NCBI GenBank assembly: GCA_002633005.1
Contig: NMRA01000154.1
Location: 688,948 to 752,947 of the forward strand
DNA length: 64,000 nucleotides
Reading direction: 5' to 3'
Source: Phoronis australis
Taxonomy: Eukaryota; Phoronida; Phoronidae
In this document: positions 1 through 13,000 of the stretch, piece by piece
How the letters are laid out: each line of letters begins with the position of its first letter
Numbering within the stretch: position 1 is the stretch's first letter
Translations under genes and position numbers: made by a program
Notes under the pieces: model-generated
What the model was told of the DNA's origin: nothing
What the model saw: only the letters and a program-made list of their open reading frames with translations
Databases searched by the model: none

Positions 1-236
1 GCAGAATACTCGCCGATGGAAAGTGGTGGCGACAATTGTTGAAAAACAGCACTAAACAAAAGTAGAATAGAACAGATTCGCACGGTAAAGTCAACGTAAA
101 ACAAAGTGGCGGGAAACGCTTGCCTCCTAAAACGTCACTTCCGGAGTAGCGGACGAGTAACTTATAAAATTACGAAAAGCTGTAATTAAGTGGAAAATAT
201 GTCTAGGATAACCAACCAACCTTATTTTAGCTCAAA
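1..236. other. No feature recognised
   Basis: No coding similarity was recognised. The stretch lies just before the first BEL/Pao-like frame and may be retroelement or flanking DNA. Confidence 0.4.
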
Positions 237-1790
237 ATGACATGGAAAAAGGTTGCCTTCGCCTTTAAAACCTTAGATTTGTCCATCGAGGATTTGCCAG
301 CCAGTCGTGCTTTGGGGGTTATATGGTCCGTTGAGGATGACGTGTTTACTTTCAGGACTCGTATGAAAGACTTCTCCTTCACCAGACGCGATATTCTGTC
401 TATGGTATCGTCATTTTACGACCTCTTGGTTTCGCCGCACCGGCAGCGCTTCCGGCCAGACGTTACGTTCAACAGCTTTGCTGCAGCGCAGTTGTATGGG
501 ATTACGAAATTCCGAGCGACTTCCGATCGAAATTCATCGAATGGCAACGACAGATTTCCTTGCTTTAATCATTTGTTGTCGACCGGTGCCTCAACTGAAG
601 CCTGTTGATTTCGGGGATGTGAAACTTCGACAACTACACTGTTTCGCAGATGTCAGCTCTTATGCATACGGCTGTGTGGTCTCAAATTGCGACAGGTTGA
701 CGACTCAGAACGTATACATTGTTCCTTCCTGATGGCGAAGTCAAGACTCGCACTGCTTTAGCCCATCACCGTTTCCAGGCTGGAGCTTACCGCTGCAACA
801 GTTGCCGCACGTACTGGCAGAATGATGGAAAATAAGTTAGAGTTTCCTGTTGACGGTGTCATATTTTGGACCGACAGCATGACAGTGTTGTGCTACATTA
901 ACAACGATGCCAGACAATTCAAAGTGTTTGTAGCCAACAGAATCAGACAGATTCGTGACAAGTCGCTCCCCAGTCAATGGTGATTCGTGAAAACATCCGA
1001 AAACCCACCAGACGTAGCATCACGAAGTACGAGTGCTGAGAACCTGCTGATAAACACGTGCTGGTTGAGCGGACCCGAATTCTTGTGGAAGACGGAAGGC
1101 AACGCAGGCCATCGTCACAAGTTTCCCCGATACTGACCCTGAAGTCAAATTCGACTCGTACGATACGTGTACTGACTCTCCTGAAGATCCGCTAACTGTT
1201 TTAATCCAACATTACTCAAGCTGGTATAAGCTGACACGCGGATGTGCGTGGTTGTTGCACTTCAAGGATTTATTGCGTAGGTGGGCTGCAGATAGAAAGG
1301 TTGTCGAGGCTGAAATTGCCACGGATGTACATGAGCCGCAAAACACATTTGATTGCCAGAACGCTCAACTGACCGTTGATCATCTTAACGTTGCAAAAAA
1401 CGTGATCATCAAAAGTGTTCAGCGACAAGAATTTTCATCAGATATTTCAGTACTGAAGAACGGTGGGAAACTTTCAAGAGCAAGCCCTGTCTTATCCCTC
1501 AATTCTGCGTTTGATGTTAACGGCGTTCTGGTCGTTGAAGGGAGGTTGAAGCGTGCTGAGATACCGTTTACGGAACGTCACCCAACTGCTTTTGGAACCG
1601 ATGGCGAAAGGAATATTTAGTCACTCTACAAGAACGCTCAAAGTGGAAACGTGCTCACAGAAATTTATCGGTCAACTACCTTGTGCTAATTGTTGACGAT
1701 AACGTTCCCCGGAATTTTTGGAAGATGGCTCGTGTGGTGGAGCTGTTTCCTGGCAGTTTACGTCTCTCATTAGACCCATAACTAAGCTTG
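237..1790 (+). mobile_element. BEL/Pao LTR retrotransposon, broken internal region
   Basis: This is a degenerate pol region of a BEL/Pao retrotransposon. At 237-450 the frame reads the segment that follows the reverse transcriptase active site in this family (RALGVIWSVEDDVFTF, then TRRDILSMVSSFYDLL). At about 600-960, in shifting frames, comes RNase H-like sequence (LHCFADVSSYAYGCV; RLELTAATVAARTGRMMENK; VIFWTDSMTVLCYIN). At 1252-1615 there is the region before the integrase, ending in [23 protein letters not shown]. At about 1680-1760 the tail domain found after integrase in this family appears ([20 protein letters not shown]). The integrase catalytic core between these last two blocks is missing, and frames change several times, so the copy is dead. 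The RT motif carrying the catalytic aspartates is not in the window. Confidence 0.85.
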
Positions 1791-1895
1791 TCTTACTTTT
1801 GTCAGGTGTTTGATTTCTGATTTATTGATTCAGTTACTTGATGTGTAAACTTTGTAGGTTGTTAATGCACTATTTTATTTTGTAGTGGGTAATGT

Positions 1896-2335
1896 TACGT
1901 ATACTACGTATGTGAATTGGCTAAAGCTTCTTATATAACCGACGCTCCGGTACTGTCCGGCCTTCTTGACATAAACCGCTATACTGGTAACGCTTACAAC
2001 GCTAACGATGTTTTCATGGAGCCTAGAGCCTATATCATTGTACGTTTTTACTATTTTTCTCATATTACCGTAGAGTTCACTGGTTGTTTCTCGTATTGTG
2101 TAAGACTGTTTAGCACACGCTAAATTACCGCATATCTTCATTGCATTGTAACGTGAACGCTGTATTTCCCAAGACTTATTATTCGTTATATTTGTTTCAG
2201 TGAAACCGGCCTCGTCGTACAGTAAACATTCAACGTCAACTTTGTTGTGAATAAACGTATCATATCCGTGTGTTCAATGCCCATGGCTCCTACGAATCAT
2301 ATCAATAGTGAATACATTAGCACCCTTACACCCCA
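1896..2335 (+). repeat. Candidate 3' LTR of the BEL/Pao element
   Basis: The stretch follows the end of the pol remnant, begins with TGTTA, contains a polyadenylation-like AATAAA near 2249 and ends near a TTACA. No second LTR is in the window to compare, so the borders are inferred. Confidence 0.3.
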
Positions 2336-2864
2336 AATCTTCCGAAAAGTAGCTGTTACACTACGGTCACGCATCCACTCACCCGGCGACTCAATGAGTG
2401 ACATATCGGTCTTACCGAAAAATTCTCGAACGTCTTTTAGAGGTCACATTTGGAAAAAAGATAAATGATTTTATGGGATTTTCGAACTATTGAAAAGAAA
2501 TATTTGGTGAAAATTGTCTACATAATAGGTAAAACCAAAATTGTTAATAACATGGGAGACTGCTCAATTGTAAGAGGTAACGATGTCATAACCAGTATTG
2601 ATAACGAACATAAAATGTTCTAGGTGCCATAGTTTGTTTTTGCATCCTCCAGGCTGTGATTGGCTGGAATTCATAGCTTGATTGACATGATAATACTATC
2701 CAGTTGTAGAAAGTCAGTGGTTAAGTAACAAAGTCTTATCACGCCGCCTTATTAACATACCCTTCTCAATTAGCCAAGTCAAAATCGGTCTTCGTGCATT
2801 GCCGTAAACATTAATTACGTTACCGTTGTAAAGGGCTTTGGTCAATAAAGATATTTTTAAAAGA
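2336..2864. other. Gene-free stretch
   Basis: AT-rich sequence with only short open frames and no recognised domain. Confidence 0.4.
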
Positions 2865-3200
2865 ATACTAAACCCTGTTCTGGTGAATTCAACCAATTCT
2901 CATTTGCTAATGTATCGTCTGCGACCCACTTGTGTGATAAAAGTAGCACTTAACTAAAACTTATGCTTTCTGTGTCACAGATTGGATATTGTGATTCTTC
3001 GCGAGTGGACTTTCCCTACAGTTGTGTATATCACCTAACGCGTAGGTCACGATTGCCCGTTTAGCAAACTTTGTAAGGAGCTTTTAAGTTTGTTTCAAAC
3101 TTTTGAGGATTGTGGGGGGTTACATAGAATTATTTTGATTCAAAGAACTGGATGAGAAATTCGTTTTTAATATCTGTTACTGGGCCAAAATGAGGTTCGG
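2865..3200 (+). repeat. Dispersed repeat, copy 1 of 2
   Basis: It aligns by eye with 15755-16100 in the same orientation; shared blocks include the words CACAGATTGGATATT/CACAAATTGGATATT and TGCCCGTTTAGCA. It has no coding content and its element class is unknown. Confidence 0.6.
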
Positions 3201-3465
3201 TATTCTTTTAAGTGTTTAGCATTTTTCTATCAAAAAGAAAAAGAAAAAAATTCAAATGTTTTGAGCTAGTTGCGCAATGAAAACCACTGGGGTTGATTCG
3301 CTGTTGCAGTAACCTGTTCTCAAGTATTGTGACAATCATATCTCTTTCAGACTGACGATATCTTTTTGCCTTTTTTCGTGAATGTCGTCATTTTAGACAC
3401 ATATCAAAGAATCATGCTTGGTAAATTTGTTCAGTTTTGTAGCTGTTTTAATGTTACACAGGTGG

Positions 3466-3560
3466 TATTGCACATGCAGCGGTGTACATGCATCGGTACA
3501 TATGCATCGTTGCACCTGAAGCAGTGTACATGCAGTGGAGCACATGCAATGGTGCCCCTG
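3466..3560. repeat. Short degenerate tandem repeat (ACATGCA-rich)
   Basis: Roughly 15-bp units built on GTACATGCA/GCACATGCA alternate over about 95 bp. A poly-C tract follows near 3620. Confidence 0.6.
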
Positions 3561-4017
3561 CTTACCAATATATGGTATGAATCACAATCAATTCCACACT
3601 TTTTAGCCCCGCATTTCCCCCCCCCCCACTGTCTGCCGCATGTTTAAGCTACACCTTCAGCGTGTACTGTGCAACATCTGCACGCGCTAATTGCAAACAC
3701 CACCTAAATACTCCTCAGTGTACCTACAAATGCTACCTTCTTTAACGCGTTGCATTAGCTGTATACAAGCGGAGATTTTTAAAATGCAAGACCAGCAAGA
3801 CTTTGTTCACTTTCTTACCAGATATACTGACCAAAACTGAGTTAATAAAATTGATTCTAACCTGTCGCAACAATGTAGAGACTAAGCTTCAACTGACAAG
3901 CCATGGGGTTTGTCAAAAAGAAAGCTATGGTTGTGGACTACCATCCTCTCATCCATGTATCCATACAACGGAAGATGATTTACTTGCAAAAATATCATGG
4001 CTGTTATAGTGTGACGT

Positions 4018-4288
4018 CAGTGGCGGATCTAGGATACCATAAGGGGGGTCCAACATGTTGCCTGTGGGAATTGGGCAAAGTGGGATTGTATGTGCAGCAC
4101 AGGCGGAAGATTGCGGCGGCCGGAATGTTTGGAAAACCTATCGGTGGACTAAAAAATAAAAAAACGGGAACGCGACCTAGGGTCTGAGCCCCCCTTTTAC
4201 CTCTCCACGTTGTTGCTGTTTCATTTTGCTTGCGACAGCCAAGGCGGGAGGGGGCGGGCCCCCTGACCCCAACCTAAATCCGCCTATG
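4018..4288. mobile_element. MITE with CAGTGGCGGAT termini and 5-bp TSD
   Basis: The ends are inverted copies (CAGTGGCGGATCTAGG at the left; the right end reverse-complements to CATAGGCGGATTTAGG). GACGT directly flanks both sides, a 5-bp target duplication. Termini starting CAG and the 5-bp duplication fit hAT-like non-autonomous elements. There is no transposase frame. Confidence 0.75.
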
Positions 4289-4639
4289 GACGTACACCGC
4301 AACTCAGTGAATACTATGTCTACTAGTGTTAAAGGCAAAGCTTAACGCCTCTACAGTGCGAACAAACAAAAAGCAAGCAAGAAAACTTCATGACTCACCA
4401 ACATACATGTAGCTGGTGAAATTCTGTTCTATCATGTTATGATTTTGTCAGTCAAAACACAGAATCCCTTAGGAATTCAAAAGTATTCTGTGCTTTGAAA
4501 ACGGCGTATTCTACAGCACAAGTCAGCAATATTTCCCAACCAGTCGGAAACTAGTCGGCGACAGGTCGCCGATCAGTCGGGAAAATTAAAGCACCTTTAA
4601 TCACATTTTCAATTGGTCGCCGGTCGGTGGACAAAGGTT

Positions 4640-5100
4640 CTTCCAAATGAACTCTAACAATTTTTATCTCAGACTTACCGTTTTCGAGTTATTTGACTTT
4701 GAATTTCTTAAAAAACGCAAAATTTCATTTTTCGAAAAATTTACAGAAGTGCGTGATAATATAAATTTAGATAGAGTTTTGAACGGACTTTCAGATAATA
4801 TCTTTCATTTTTCGCTAGGACCTCTATTTTTTTAATTATTCGAGATTTTCTGATAGCGTTGTTCCTTTGTCGAGCGCTCTTACTGCATTGATGTTGGTTT
4901 AGCTTCTATTGAACAAGACTGTAGCCTATTTCTTGCTGATTTATGACATCTAAGTGCGTCATATGAATGTTATGATGTTGTGCAGCATCATCACCATCGT
5001 CATCATATTCGTCATCTTCGTCATCATCTCCGTCGTCGTCTTTTCAGTTAATTTCGCCAAGTATCGCTCAAGACTGTAGCCTATACTTACTGATGTCTGG
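4640..5100 (+). repeat. Dispersed repeat with CATCAT-rich tract, copy 1 of 2
   Basis: It matches about 54370-54740 in the same orientation, including CATTTTTCGCTAGGAC, GTTGAACAAGACTGTA-type and CTTTTCAG blocks and a (CATCATCGT)-like microsatellite near the end. Short open frames inside are not thought to be genes. Confidence 0.65.
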
Positions 5101-6655
5101 CCTCTACGTTCGTCTTGTGAATGTTATCATTACTTGAATTGTTCATCTTCGGATTTTCGCTGGCTCCGAAATACTTCGAACACTTATTTTTTCATCGTCA
5201 CCTTTGCAAATTCCCACATTGTGAACGTAGGATACTTTGCTTAAAAGCATTGCCTAATGTCTTTGTCGAAGCGTTTTCGAATACTGCAAAAAACACTCAT
5301 CAATTCCACCAGGAACGTCTATTTGCCTCTGACATCTTGTTGATTGTCGGGTGTCGCGTGACTTTTCGTAAGGGGGCGGAGCTTGCGATACGTCAATTAT
5401 AACGTTAATAATTAACCAATCAACAGGTGAACAAAACCTAACCCAAGTTAATTGGTTTATTCAAACCGGGCCAGCGGATTATCTGCTGAAGACGCTACAG
5501 TGACAGTAAAGGCCAGTACAGATGAGTGACGTAAAAGGTCGGCAAGTAGAGTACCCGGTAACACCTGGGGTAAAAATACATTGCCAGGCAGGATACAAAA
5601 ACTGCCAACTAACTTACTCTCAAACTTCGAACTGGGATACAGAGTTCCTACTGACTTCATCAACAGGACACACACACAGCCGTCTTACAACATCACCCAC
5701 TGCAAACTGAGTAGGTGTCGTCACGTTACGCAGTGCCAACTGACGAAAGCAGTCACGAAGGAGCAGCCAACTGACAAACATCAGGATGCTCACAGTGTCA
5801 GTTGACCACATCACCGGAAACACAGTGTCACCTGAAGATGTGTTGATTATCAACTAACTACGTAACCAGGATATTCACTGTCACCTGATTGGTTATATAA
5901 CATACGAGCAGTGAGAAATACTGAATCATGGACAAATACCCTGGTTGGTAAAACAATTGCCTCACGTGACCTGTCAATCACTGAATGGTACCAGACCAAA
6001 AGCAGGGCTTGTGTTAACTGCCTTAACTATTAAAAATATCAATTTACATGTGACACATCGTGGACCTCTTGGCTCAAAGGGCAGCTCCTTAATATCACAG
6101 TGTTGTACAAAAAGTGCTAAAAAGTTTAGTTACTGTACTTCACATGCGCGCTTCCAGCCTAAAATATAGGGGGGACTGAATTTCTCACAGGTTAACGCGA
6201 CACCTCTCGGCGAGGTAAGATCGACCGTACACGAGGTGATGCGGATATAGACCGATTAAGACGGTAAAAAGACTAATTAAATCGGGTGGCATTCTCCTTT
6301 AAGAAGTGCATTGGACTTTTTCTATACAAAATATTTGCTGAAAAGTAATACTTAACAGTGCTATCTAGTTATTCTTAGGTTTCAGCTTGTTAAAAATAAG
6401 ACAGTTTGTCCACGTATGCAAAGCTATCGTTAGTTTGTAGAAAATTATAGAAAAACTTCCTAATTTGGTTTTCATAGTTCAAAGTAACAAGAGATCTGAG
6501 GTGAACACATGACATATTGCTGTTCTGCTAGAATCCGGAAGAGATGGTTATCTAGAATCTATGTGTTACATGTGGTTCTGATGTGACCTTCTATGCTATG
6601 TTTTCTGTTAAAATAGCTGATTCCGGGCATTTTTAATTAGTAGAACAACCCGTGA
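5101..6655. other. Gene-free stretch
   Basis: No host gene was recognised on either strand. Short overlapping frames at 5457-5853 on both strands have no recognisable domain. A fragment of the CATGCGCGC MITE lies at 6143-6192. Confidence 0.4.
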
Positions 6656-6889
6656 CAGAGGCGGATCCACGGAGGGTTTTCAAGGGGACAGGGTCGAAAA
6701 TAAAAATTTAAAAAATGTGGCCAGGAAAACGAAATCATGTACTAAAACCCCCAAAAAATCTTACATGGGAGGAGGGAAACACCCTCCAGACCTTCCTTCC
6801 GCTCGGCGCTACGCGCCTCGGATTCGCGCGAATCCTAACCCCCCCCCCCACCACCACCCCCCAATACTGAAAACGCATATCTGCCACTG
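6656..6889. mobile_element. CAGNGGCGGAT-type MITE, diverged
   Basis: The ends CAGAGGCGGATCCACG and (reverse complement) CAGTGGCAGATATGCG are inverted copies. The flanks CGTGA and GGTGA match at four of five bases. A poly-C run sits inside. Confidence 0.6.
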
Positions 6890-7712
6890 GGTGACTTGTT
6901 TTATTAAGCATTTTTTGTCACAGTTCCACTGACTGTAGTCGCTCTTGTCATTTTTAGTGTCTGGGTGGCTTATTTGAGATGATTTCACACCAAATGATCG
7001 TAAGAACCTTGATCTCGCAATCTCGTTAAGCAAGATTGTTGTTTTCGCTGAGCTTCGAGGAGAGTGGACTAGCGTTTAGAAATGAGAGGGATCTGGGAGT
7101 GAGTGACGACTGTCAAAGAAACGGGGTGTTCTGAAACTCGAAAAAACATCAATAAATATCCGTAATTGTACCTGCGTGAACAGTGGTGCAACTCTATTTC
7201 AGCTGAATAGAAAGCGAATCACTAACAGGAACCAACATATGATGATTGGTAGCTCTACATTATATCTATAATCACGTTCCTAATTTTAATGTAATTTAAT
7301 GTCTGCCTTCACACTGCAAGACAGCACCAGCCTGTGTCTTGGATCAAAACATGAATGCCGTAAGACGATGCTGAACCTTGCTGCACAAACAGGCCGCTTT
7401 CCTTTTTGAAGTCTCGCTTCTCACCTTTAGTGTTATATGAATCAGAACCAACAACAGCGACGTGACCCAGATAATAAGTCTGCACAAGCATATGACGAAT
7501 CCTAATTTAAAAAGCAAGTAAGTAAAATGGGTTTTATTGCGAGGATGCTTAGTACATGTAACGTTTTACACTCTGTCTCACACTTTATATATAAGATAGC
7601 CAAGTTTACTTACAAGTTTCGAATTTGTATTGTACGCAAAAACAGTTTTCCTAAATGCCAACAGGTGTCATTCTCGTTCTCATCCATACGGGTCTTCACA
7701 ATGATCTATATT
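6890..7712. other. Gene-free stretch
   Basis: No coding similarity or clear repeat was noticed. Confidence 0.35.
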
Positions 7713-8081
7713 CACGGGTGAGAAACAACATCATAGACCGCCGGTCCTCTTAAATCGGACCGCCTCACCCAAAACAGGACCTCCGGAGATCAAATGGGAC
7801 CGTCGCACCAGAAAATGGGACTGACGCACCTAAAAACATGACCGCCCCTCCAGAAAACAGGACCGCCGGGGACTGAACATGAACGCCGGGGATTGAAACC
7901 GCATACTGTCCGGCGGTCATGTTCAGTCCCCGGCGGTCCTGTTTTGTGGTGGGGCGGTCATGTTTTTAGGTGCGTCAGTCCCATTTTCTGGTGCGACGGT
8001 CCCATTTGATCCCCGGAGATCCTGTTTTGGGTGAGTCAGTCCGATTTAGAGGACCGGCGGTCATGTTGTTTCTCACCCGTG
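7713..8081. mobile_element. Fold-back element: near-perfect 180-bp arms, 5-bp TSD
   Basis: The two halves are almost exact inverted copies: CACGGGTGAGAAACAACAT opens the left arm and its complement closes the right. Arms run about 7713-7890 and 7905-8081 around a very short centre. ATATT flanks both ends directly (7708-7712 and 8082-8086). Internal GGACCGCC and GGACCGTC words recur. It is a palindromic MITE with no protein. Confidence 0.9.
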
Positions 8082-8150
8082 ATATTTATATCATTGTATT
8101 ATCCGATCTTCGAATAAGTGTGCGGATTTCAAGAGATTGTTTTGTATTTC

Positions 8151-8330
8151 CATGCGCGCACCCGGGGAAGGGGCTCGCGAGACAAAAGCCCACTAAAAAG
8201 GCAGAATCTACTAGAACTCGGCGAATGCACAAATGACAGCTCTGAACATATCCCGCGAATCTTTTTTTCAGTTAGTAAAAGGTACACATTCTCAAAAATT
8301 TGAGCCCCCCATTTTAGGCTTGTTGCGCGC
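8151..8330 (-). mobile_element. MITE family with CATGCGCGCAC termini, copy a
   Basis: It begins CATGCGCGCACCC and ends with a decayed GGCTTGTTGCGCGC. The interior resembles the copy at 43520-43746, and both are inverted relative to the copies at 27407, 27758 and 33099. Confidence 0.65.
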
Positions 8331-9510
8331 TCAATTTTTAATCAAACGTGTTTGAAAAGTCAACATCCTAGCGTACATACCCAGCATAGGCTTGCATGAA
8401 GAGATGATCTCATGCAGAGGGTCAATCGGTGTATTTCGATTAAAAAGTACACATAGTTCATTACACTCTTAATTCAATTTTGAATCGCTTGTAGAAGAGC
8501 ATTAGCTCAAATATTGAAGTTTGAATTATTTTGAATTGTTATCTTAGCCACGCACCACCTTAGTTTGGCACTTTTGTCGAGCCTGTGATGTGTGTGAACT
8601 CGGAATTCCGCTTGCTTTCAAGATCGCCTGAGAGAAGAATGGTTCACTCACATTCACGTTGATAGAAAAATACAACTGCTCTCAAAGAAATCAGCGTTAA
8701 TAAAACAATGAAAATTTGAATCAACATCTCTTGGCTTTTTCAATTGTTGGCGATCTCATTCACCAAATAATAATTGATTAATCGTTCACCGTGACACATT
8801 CCTCCCATGCTGTGACACAAGTTCCGGAAAAGGAGAAAATGAAGGATGTGCGGCCAATAATTACATAAATTCTTTACACCGAACAACAAATGTTAAATGA
8901 TTGCTTGAATGCATGTTTAGTTTCCAAGTTTACGCATATGCGATTCTCAGATTAATCGTAATTCCAAGTTGCCGAGCACAATATCCGGACACAACCATAC
9001 TTGGCCATGCTTTAGACAGAGCTTAGAAATGTGGGCCAAACCCATCAGGTTCGTGCTGATTGATCAGAGTTTTGCTTGTATTTAAATGTGGCACACGCGG
9101 TCTCATGGTAGTCCAGTTGCAGAATCCAATGAGACAACATGAGCGCTCACCGGTTTTCTGAATCTCTAAGCTATCTCCGTGCTACACCGGGGCTTTGCAC
9201 CCAGGCTTGCCCACGAAGTTGTCTAACTTTAATCAGGCTTGTTCGAGGTTGTTGGGACATCGCCCTTTTCCCCAACCTTGAATTCCCTTGCTCCGTACCG
9301 ACCATTGCTTGGAAAGTTTGAACAAGATTGATACACAACGGTTGTCAATTAGTTGTGTAAAACAAACTTGTCAAAAGTATCAATAAGCTTGTTGCGACAG
9401 CCACCTTCAACGTTGACGTCCAAGCTTCAAGACCCTTGCCGTCTTGGTAATCGTTGCTCTCCGAGATCGCCGGAATGAGTTATTAAAACAACATTTAAGA
9501 CTGAAAGTCG
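8331..9510. other. Gene-free stretch
   Basis: No gene or recognisable element was seen. Confidence 0.35.
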
Positions 9511-9514
9511 ATAT

Positions 9515-9735
9515 AAGTGTACGTTGATGTTTGTCATTGAATGTTCAATTCTAAGTGTGTAGTGGCGTTGGTCAGTGTAGGCCTACTGTGGTGTTTGCCA
9601 TTAAATAATCAATCCTTATTGTACAGTGGTGCTGGTCACTGAATGTTCAATCCTAAGTGTACCGTGGTGTTTTTCATTGAATGTTCAATCAAAAAGATAA
9701 GTGCACTGTAACTGGCCTTTGGTCATTGAATAGTG
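9515..9735. repeat. Imperfect tandem repeat (~40-50 bp)
   Basis: About five degenerate units carry TCATTGAATGTTCAAT followed by AAGTGTA..GTGGTGTT. The array lies just past the likely 3' end of the PAN-FN3-fibrinogen-like gene. Confidence 0.7.
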
Positions 9736-9798
9736 CATAGGTACCGGCATTCAATCACGTTGATTAAAACACACTGTTGTCACACGATTCGCACTCGG

Positions 9799-9804
9799 TT
9801 TATT
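9799..9804 (-). terminator. Polyadenylation signal AATAAA
   Basis: AATAAA on the minus strand lies 127 nt beyond the stop codon at 9931 and is a good candidate for ending the transcript of the gene at 9931-17360. Confidence 0.55.
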
Positions 9805-9930
9805 AGCAGCTTATAGTGAGATTTTGCGACAAATGCTCATCGCTCTCTACGTGTTAACAGACTTGACAATATAGCTTGCATCTCTATTTGCCAACGACCA
9901 GTTTTCTCTTAAGTTTATACGGTTTGTGGG

Positions 9931-10082
9931 CTAGTTGTTGCATTTCAGTGGTCCGAGAACAATACTTGAAAAAGATCCGGGTGGATCGGAGCTGCCGTAC
10001 ACCGCCGTCACGGGAAGGTCGTTCTTTGTGGTCAGATCTCCTTCATCATACGAAAGGTCCTCAGCAATGTCACAGTTGCAAG
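9931..10082 (-). CDS. Exon 7: end of fibrinogen-like region and stop
   Basis: Acceptor TTTTACAG; reads CNCDIAEDLSYDEGDLTTKN, then LPVTAVYGSSDPPGS, IVLGPLKCNN, stop TAG at 9931-9933. The CNCD and LPVT blocks are the continuation expected after exon 6. Confidence 0.85.
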
Positions 10083-13000
10083 CTGTAAAATACATAACAC
10101 ATATTTGATAGGAGTTAACAAGTTAAAATAATCGTTCCGCCTTCTTTATTAACTCACTTTAGCCCTAGTTCAATACAGCCCTAGTTACCATTTGATACCG
10201 ATCACGGTGGTATTTGTTCGGGGGGGGGGAGGATTTCGCCGCTGTTTAGCTGTCAACGTTTGAATTATGAACTGAAACACATTGTCATTTTAAAGACAAT
10301 CACATTCATCCGACTTTGAATCAGTTCAGCACACTTTTAATTCGCTATTTCAGTGTTTTTAGTCGCTGGTGGCTTCGATGTTCTTGTAGGCAACAAAAAG
10401 CAAGTCCTATCACAGAGTGTTAGGAATATCACGAGTAAGATTTTATGAGCTTAAATGGCAGCTATATACTGAAGAAACGCAGTTTTAGCATCCGTCACTT
10501 GTAGCAAAGACACTGGCCAAATTATTTGAAGCGTTAACTTGTTTACATGCTCGCATGTCAGTTATTTCTTTGAGATATCAGACCATATGTGTACGGCACA
10601 AATAAGTAGCTCATTGACGCTAACTGAGAACTATCTGACCACTCCACGCCACCATCTGGACACGGTGAGATACGTAAGACACTCCGAACTATCTGACCAC
10701 TAAACGCCACCATCTGGACACGGCGAGATACGTAAGACTCTCGGAACTATCTGACCACTCCACGCCATCATCCGGCGAGATACATATAAGACTAGTCTCC
10801 TGCACTCTCCGAGCTATCTGACCATTCCACATAGCCCTCCATGCATAGCGAGGAACCCAAGACGCTCCGCATGGATTCCAGTGGGGTATGTCAGTTCAGA
10901 TTATTAGGGTAACACTATGGAACGGGAGATCTCGGTCTGATAATACACTGCACGGTATGAATAGTATAATCACGTGATTGTTAACTGTACAAATCCAGCG
11001 ACTAGGGCTAAAAACCGTTAATGCTTAGACGTTTCTCCTGAAAAGGTTTTAAAATGGGCCATGTTCAAGCTCTCTTTTAATATGTATTAACACGGGGCAC
11101 ATTTCCAGCTCTTGGTAGAAATATGGGTAGCATTTTTTGAGTTTGGCTAGGTTAATCTATCGATCGCCTCAGATTTTGAGACTCAGTTACACCCCTACGC
11201 TGCCCCCATGAATCGTTTCGGGGTCGGGTATTGAGCTCCTCAGTAACATTTGGTGTCTTAAAGCCGAATTACTTTCTTGAACAAGTTTATGGCCAATTTC
11301 GCATATTTCCATCACTAAAATGCATACTTTGGAAGTTAAATTCCATTTGTTACACAGATGTTTGCCACGCCCCTACATTTTTTGTAAAAATTGAAAAAAG
11401 GAAAACGGAAGTGTCATACAGTGATCAAGTTTCGAAAATTTCAGTCTGTCTTAAAAAGCCGAGTAGGGTCTATGGCCGAAAGAAACGAAGGCCATCGATA
11501 CGGCACCAAACAGTAATACAATGCAAAGGTTTAGCTGCAAACTCCCACGTGTATTCGTCGGCACGCAACTAGTTGCACTTGTCCTTTTCTGTCTTTCAAT
11601 GCTCAGTCAAACCTGAGCTAGTTGTACTTTCTTAAAGAAATGATTTGAACAAAATGTAGGAAAAGAAATCTCTCCACCTACTTGGACAAGTAAATTGTGC
11701 CTTGCATGCGCAGTGGCCGTCTGTTGGATTGGACCCTCCCCAGTAGTTCATTTGGTCACCTTTGCGGTCGACAAGATAGGTAAGCCACGAGCCTTGCGGA
11801 GTCGTTGTCGCCGAACCATTGCAGTTCTTTCGCACGAACTGTGAACAACCTGAAGAGCTATTGATGACAGCAATCATCATCTCCATGGTGACTGAGTTGT
11901 TGTAGGTAGGTGCAAAAATCAAACTCGTCCCGTTCTGCACAACGTACTTATACGCCATTTCCTGTGAAGCAAATTCAAGTTTAAAAGTATACACTCTTTC
12001 ATTTGTTTTCACAGCCTTAGAAAGTAGAACAAGTCTCACCAATCTGTAGGTATCAGTAAAATATGTTTAATAACGTTTTTTACAGTCAATTTCATTCTGT
12101 CATTCAACTGGATGGCTACTTTGTTGGACCACCGGAAATCTAATGAATAAAAAAATTCATTATTCATAAACTTCTGTTAAATTTGAAAACATCTGATGAC
12201 ATTGTTTAGGGATTAATTATGACTAAAATTGCTTGCATTAAAGATTGTTAAAGAAGTTTTTAACTTTATATGTGAAGCAAAAAAATTAACAATAACAATG
12301 CAAACATAAACTGCAGACATATTAGCCAATATCTACACAATTCATACTTTGACTGCTAAATGAAGGCTTTAACTTACATAGTCATGGCCAAAGAGTGCTT
12401 GCGGCGGATCCGTGGCCATGTCACAACTGACCAGAAAAGGGCTCAGGTATCCCGTCATCCCATCAGGGTCAATATAATATTGACCACTAGGGTAGTTGTT
12501 GGTCGCGTACATGGAACAGTCTGAAAAATGAGGTCACCATTTGCCGTAAACACGTCATGAAAAGAATGATAATCGATTATTGAGTTTTTGTATTGTGTTG
12601 GACTGTATGTTTTATTTTTACACAAAATGGCAACGTGCACAACAAGAGAACAATTCCAAACTTTACGTAGATTACTTAATATGACACATGAAAAAGAATG
12701 CTCTCTAATGCCACCTCTCTGTAGGCCTATACAAATATCTATTTAGTTTTAAATCAGTGAAGCGAACGAGCGGCGTCTTTAATTTGTCTCTCACTAGTTA
12801 CCGAACTGACGTCACCTGGGAGTAGTTAAAAAAAAATTCACTTTGAGCGTGCAAGTCCACCTTCCAACTATTTATTAATATCGCTAACCGTTTGAGGTCT
12901 CTCAACGTTTCATTTTATTCGCCGAACATTCCCTCGAGCAATAATGAACTATCTCTACAAGCCCAGGCCTCTCATCTGTTTCGACTAAGGAAGTTGATGC

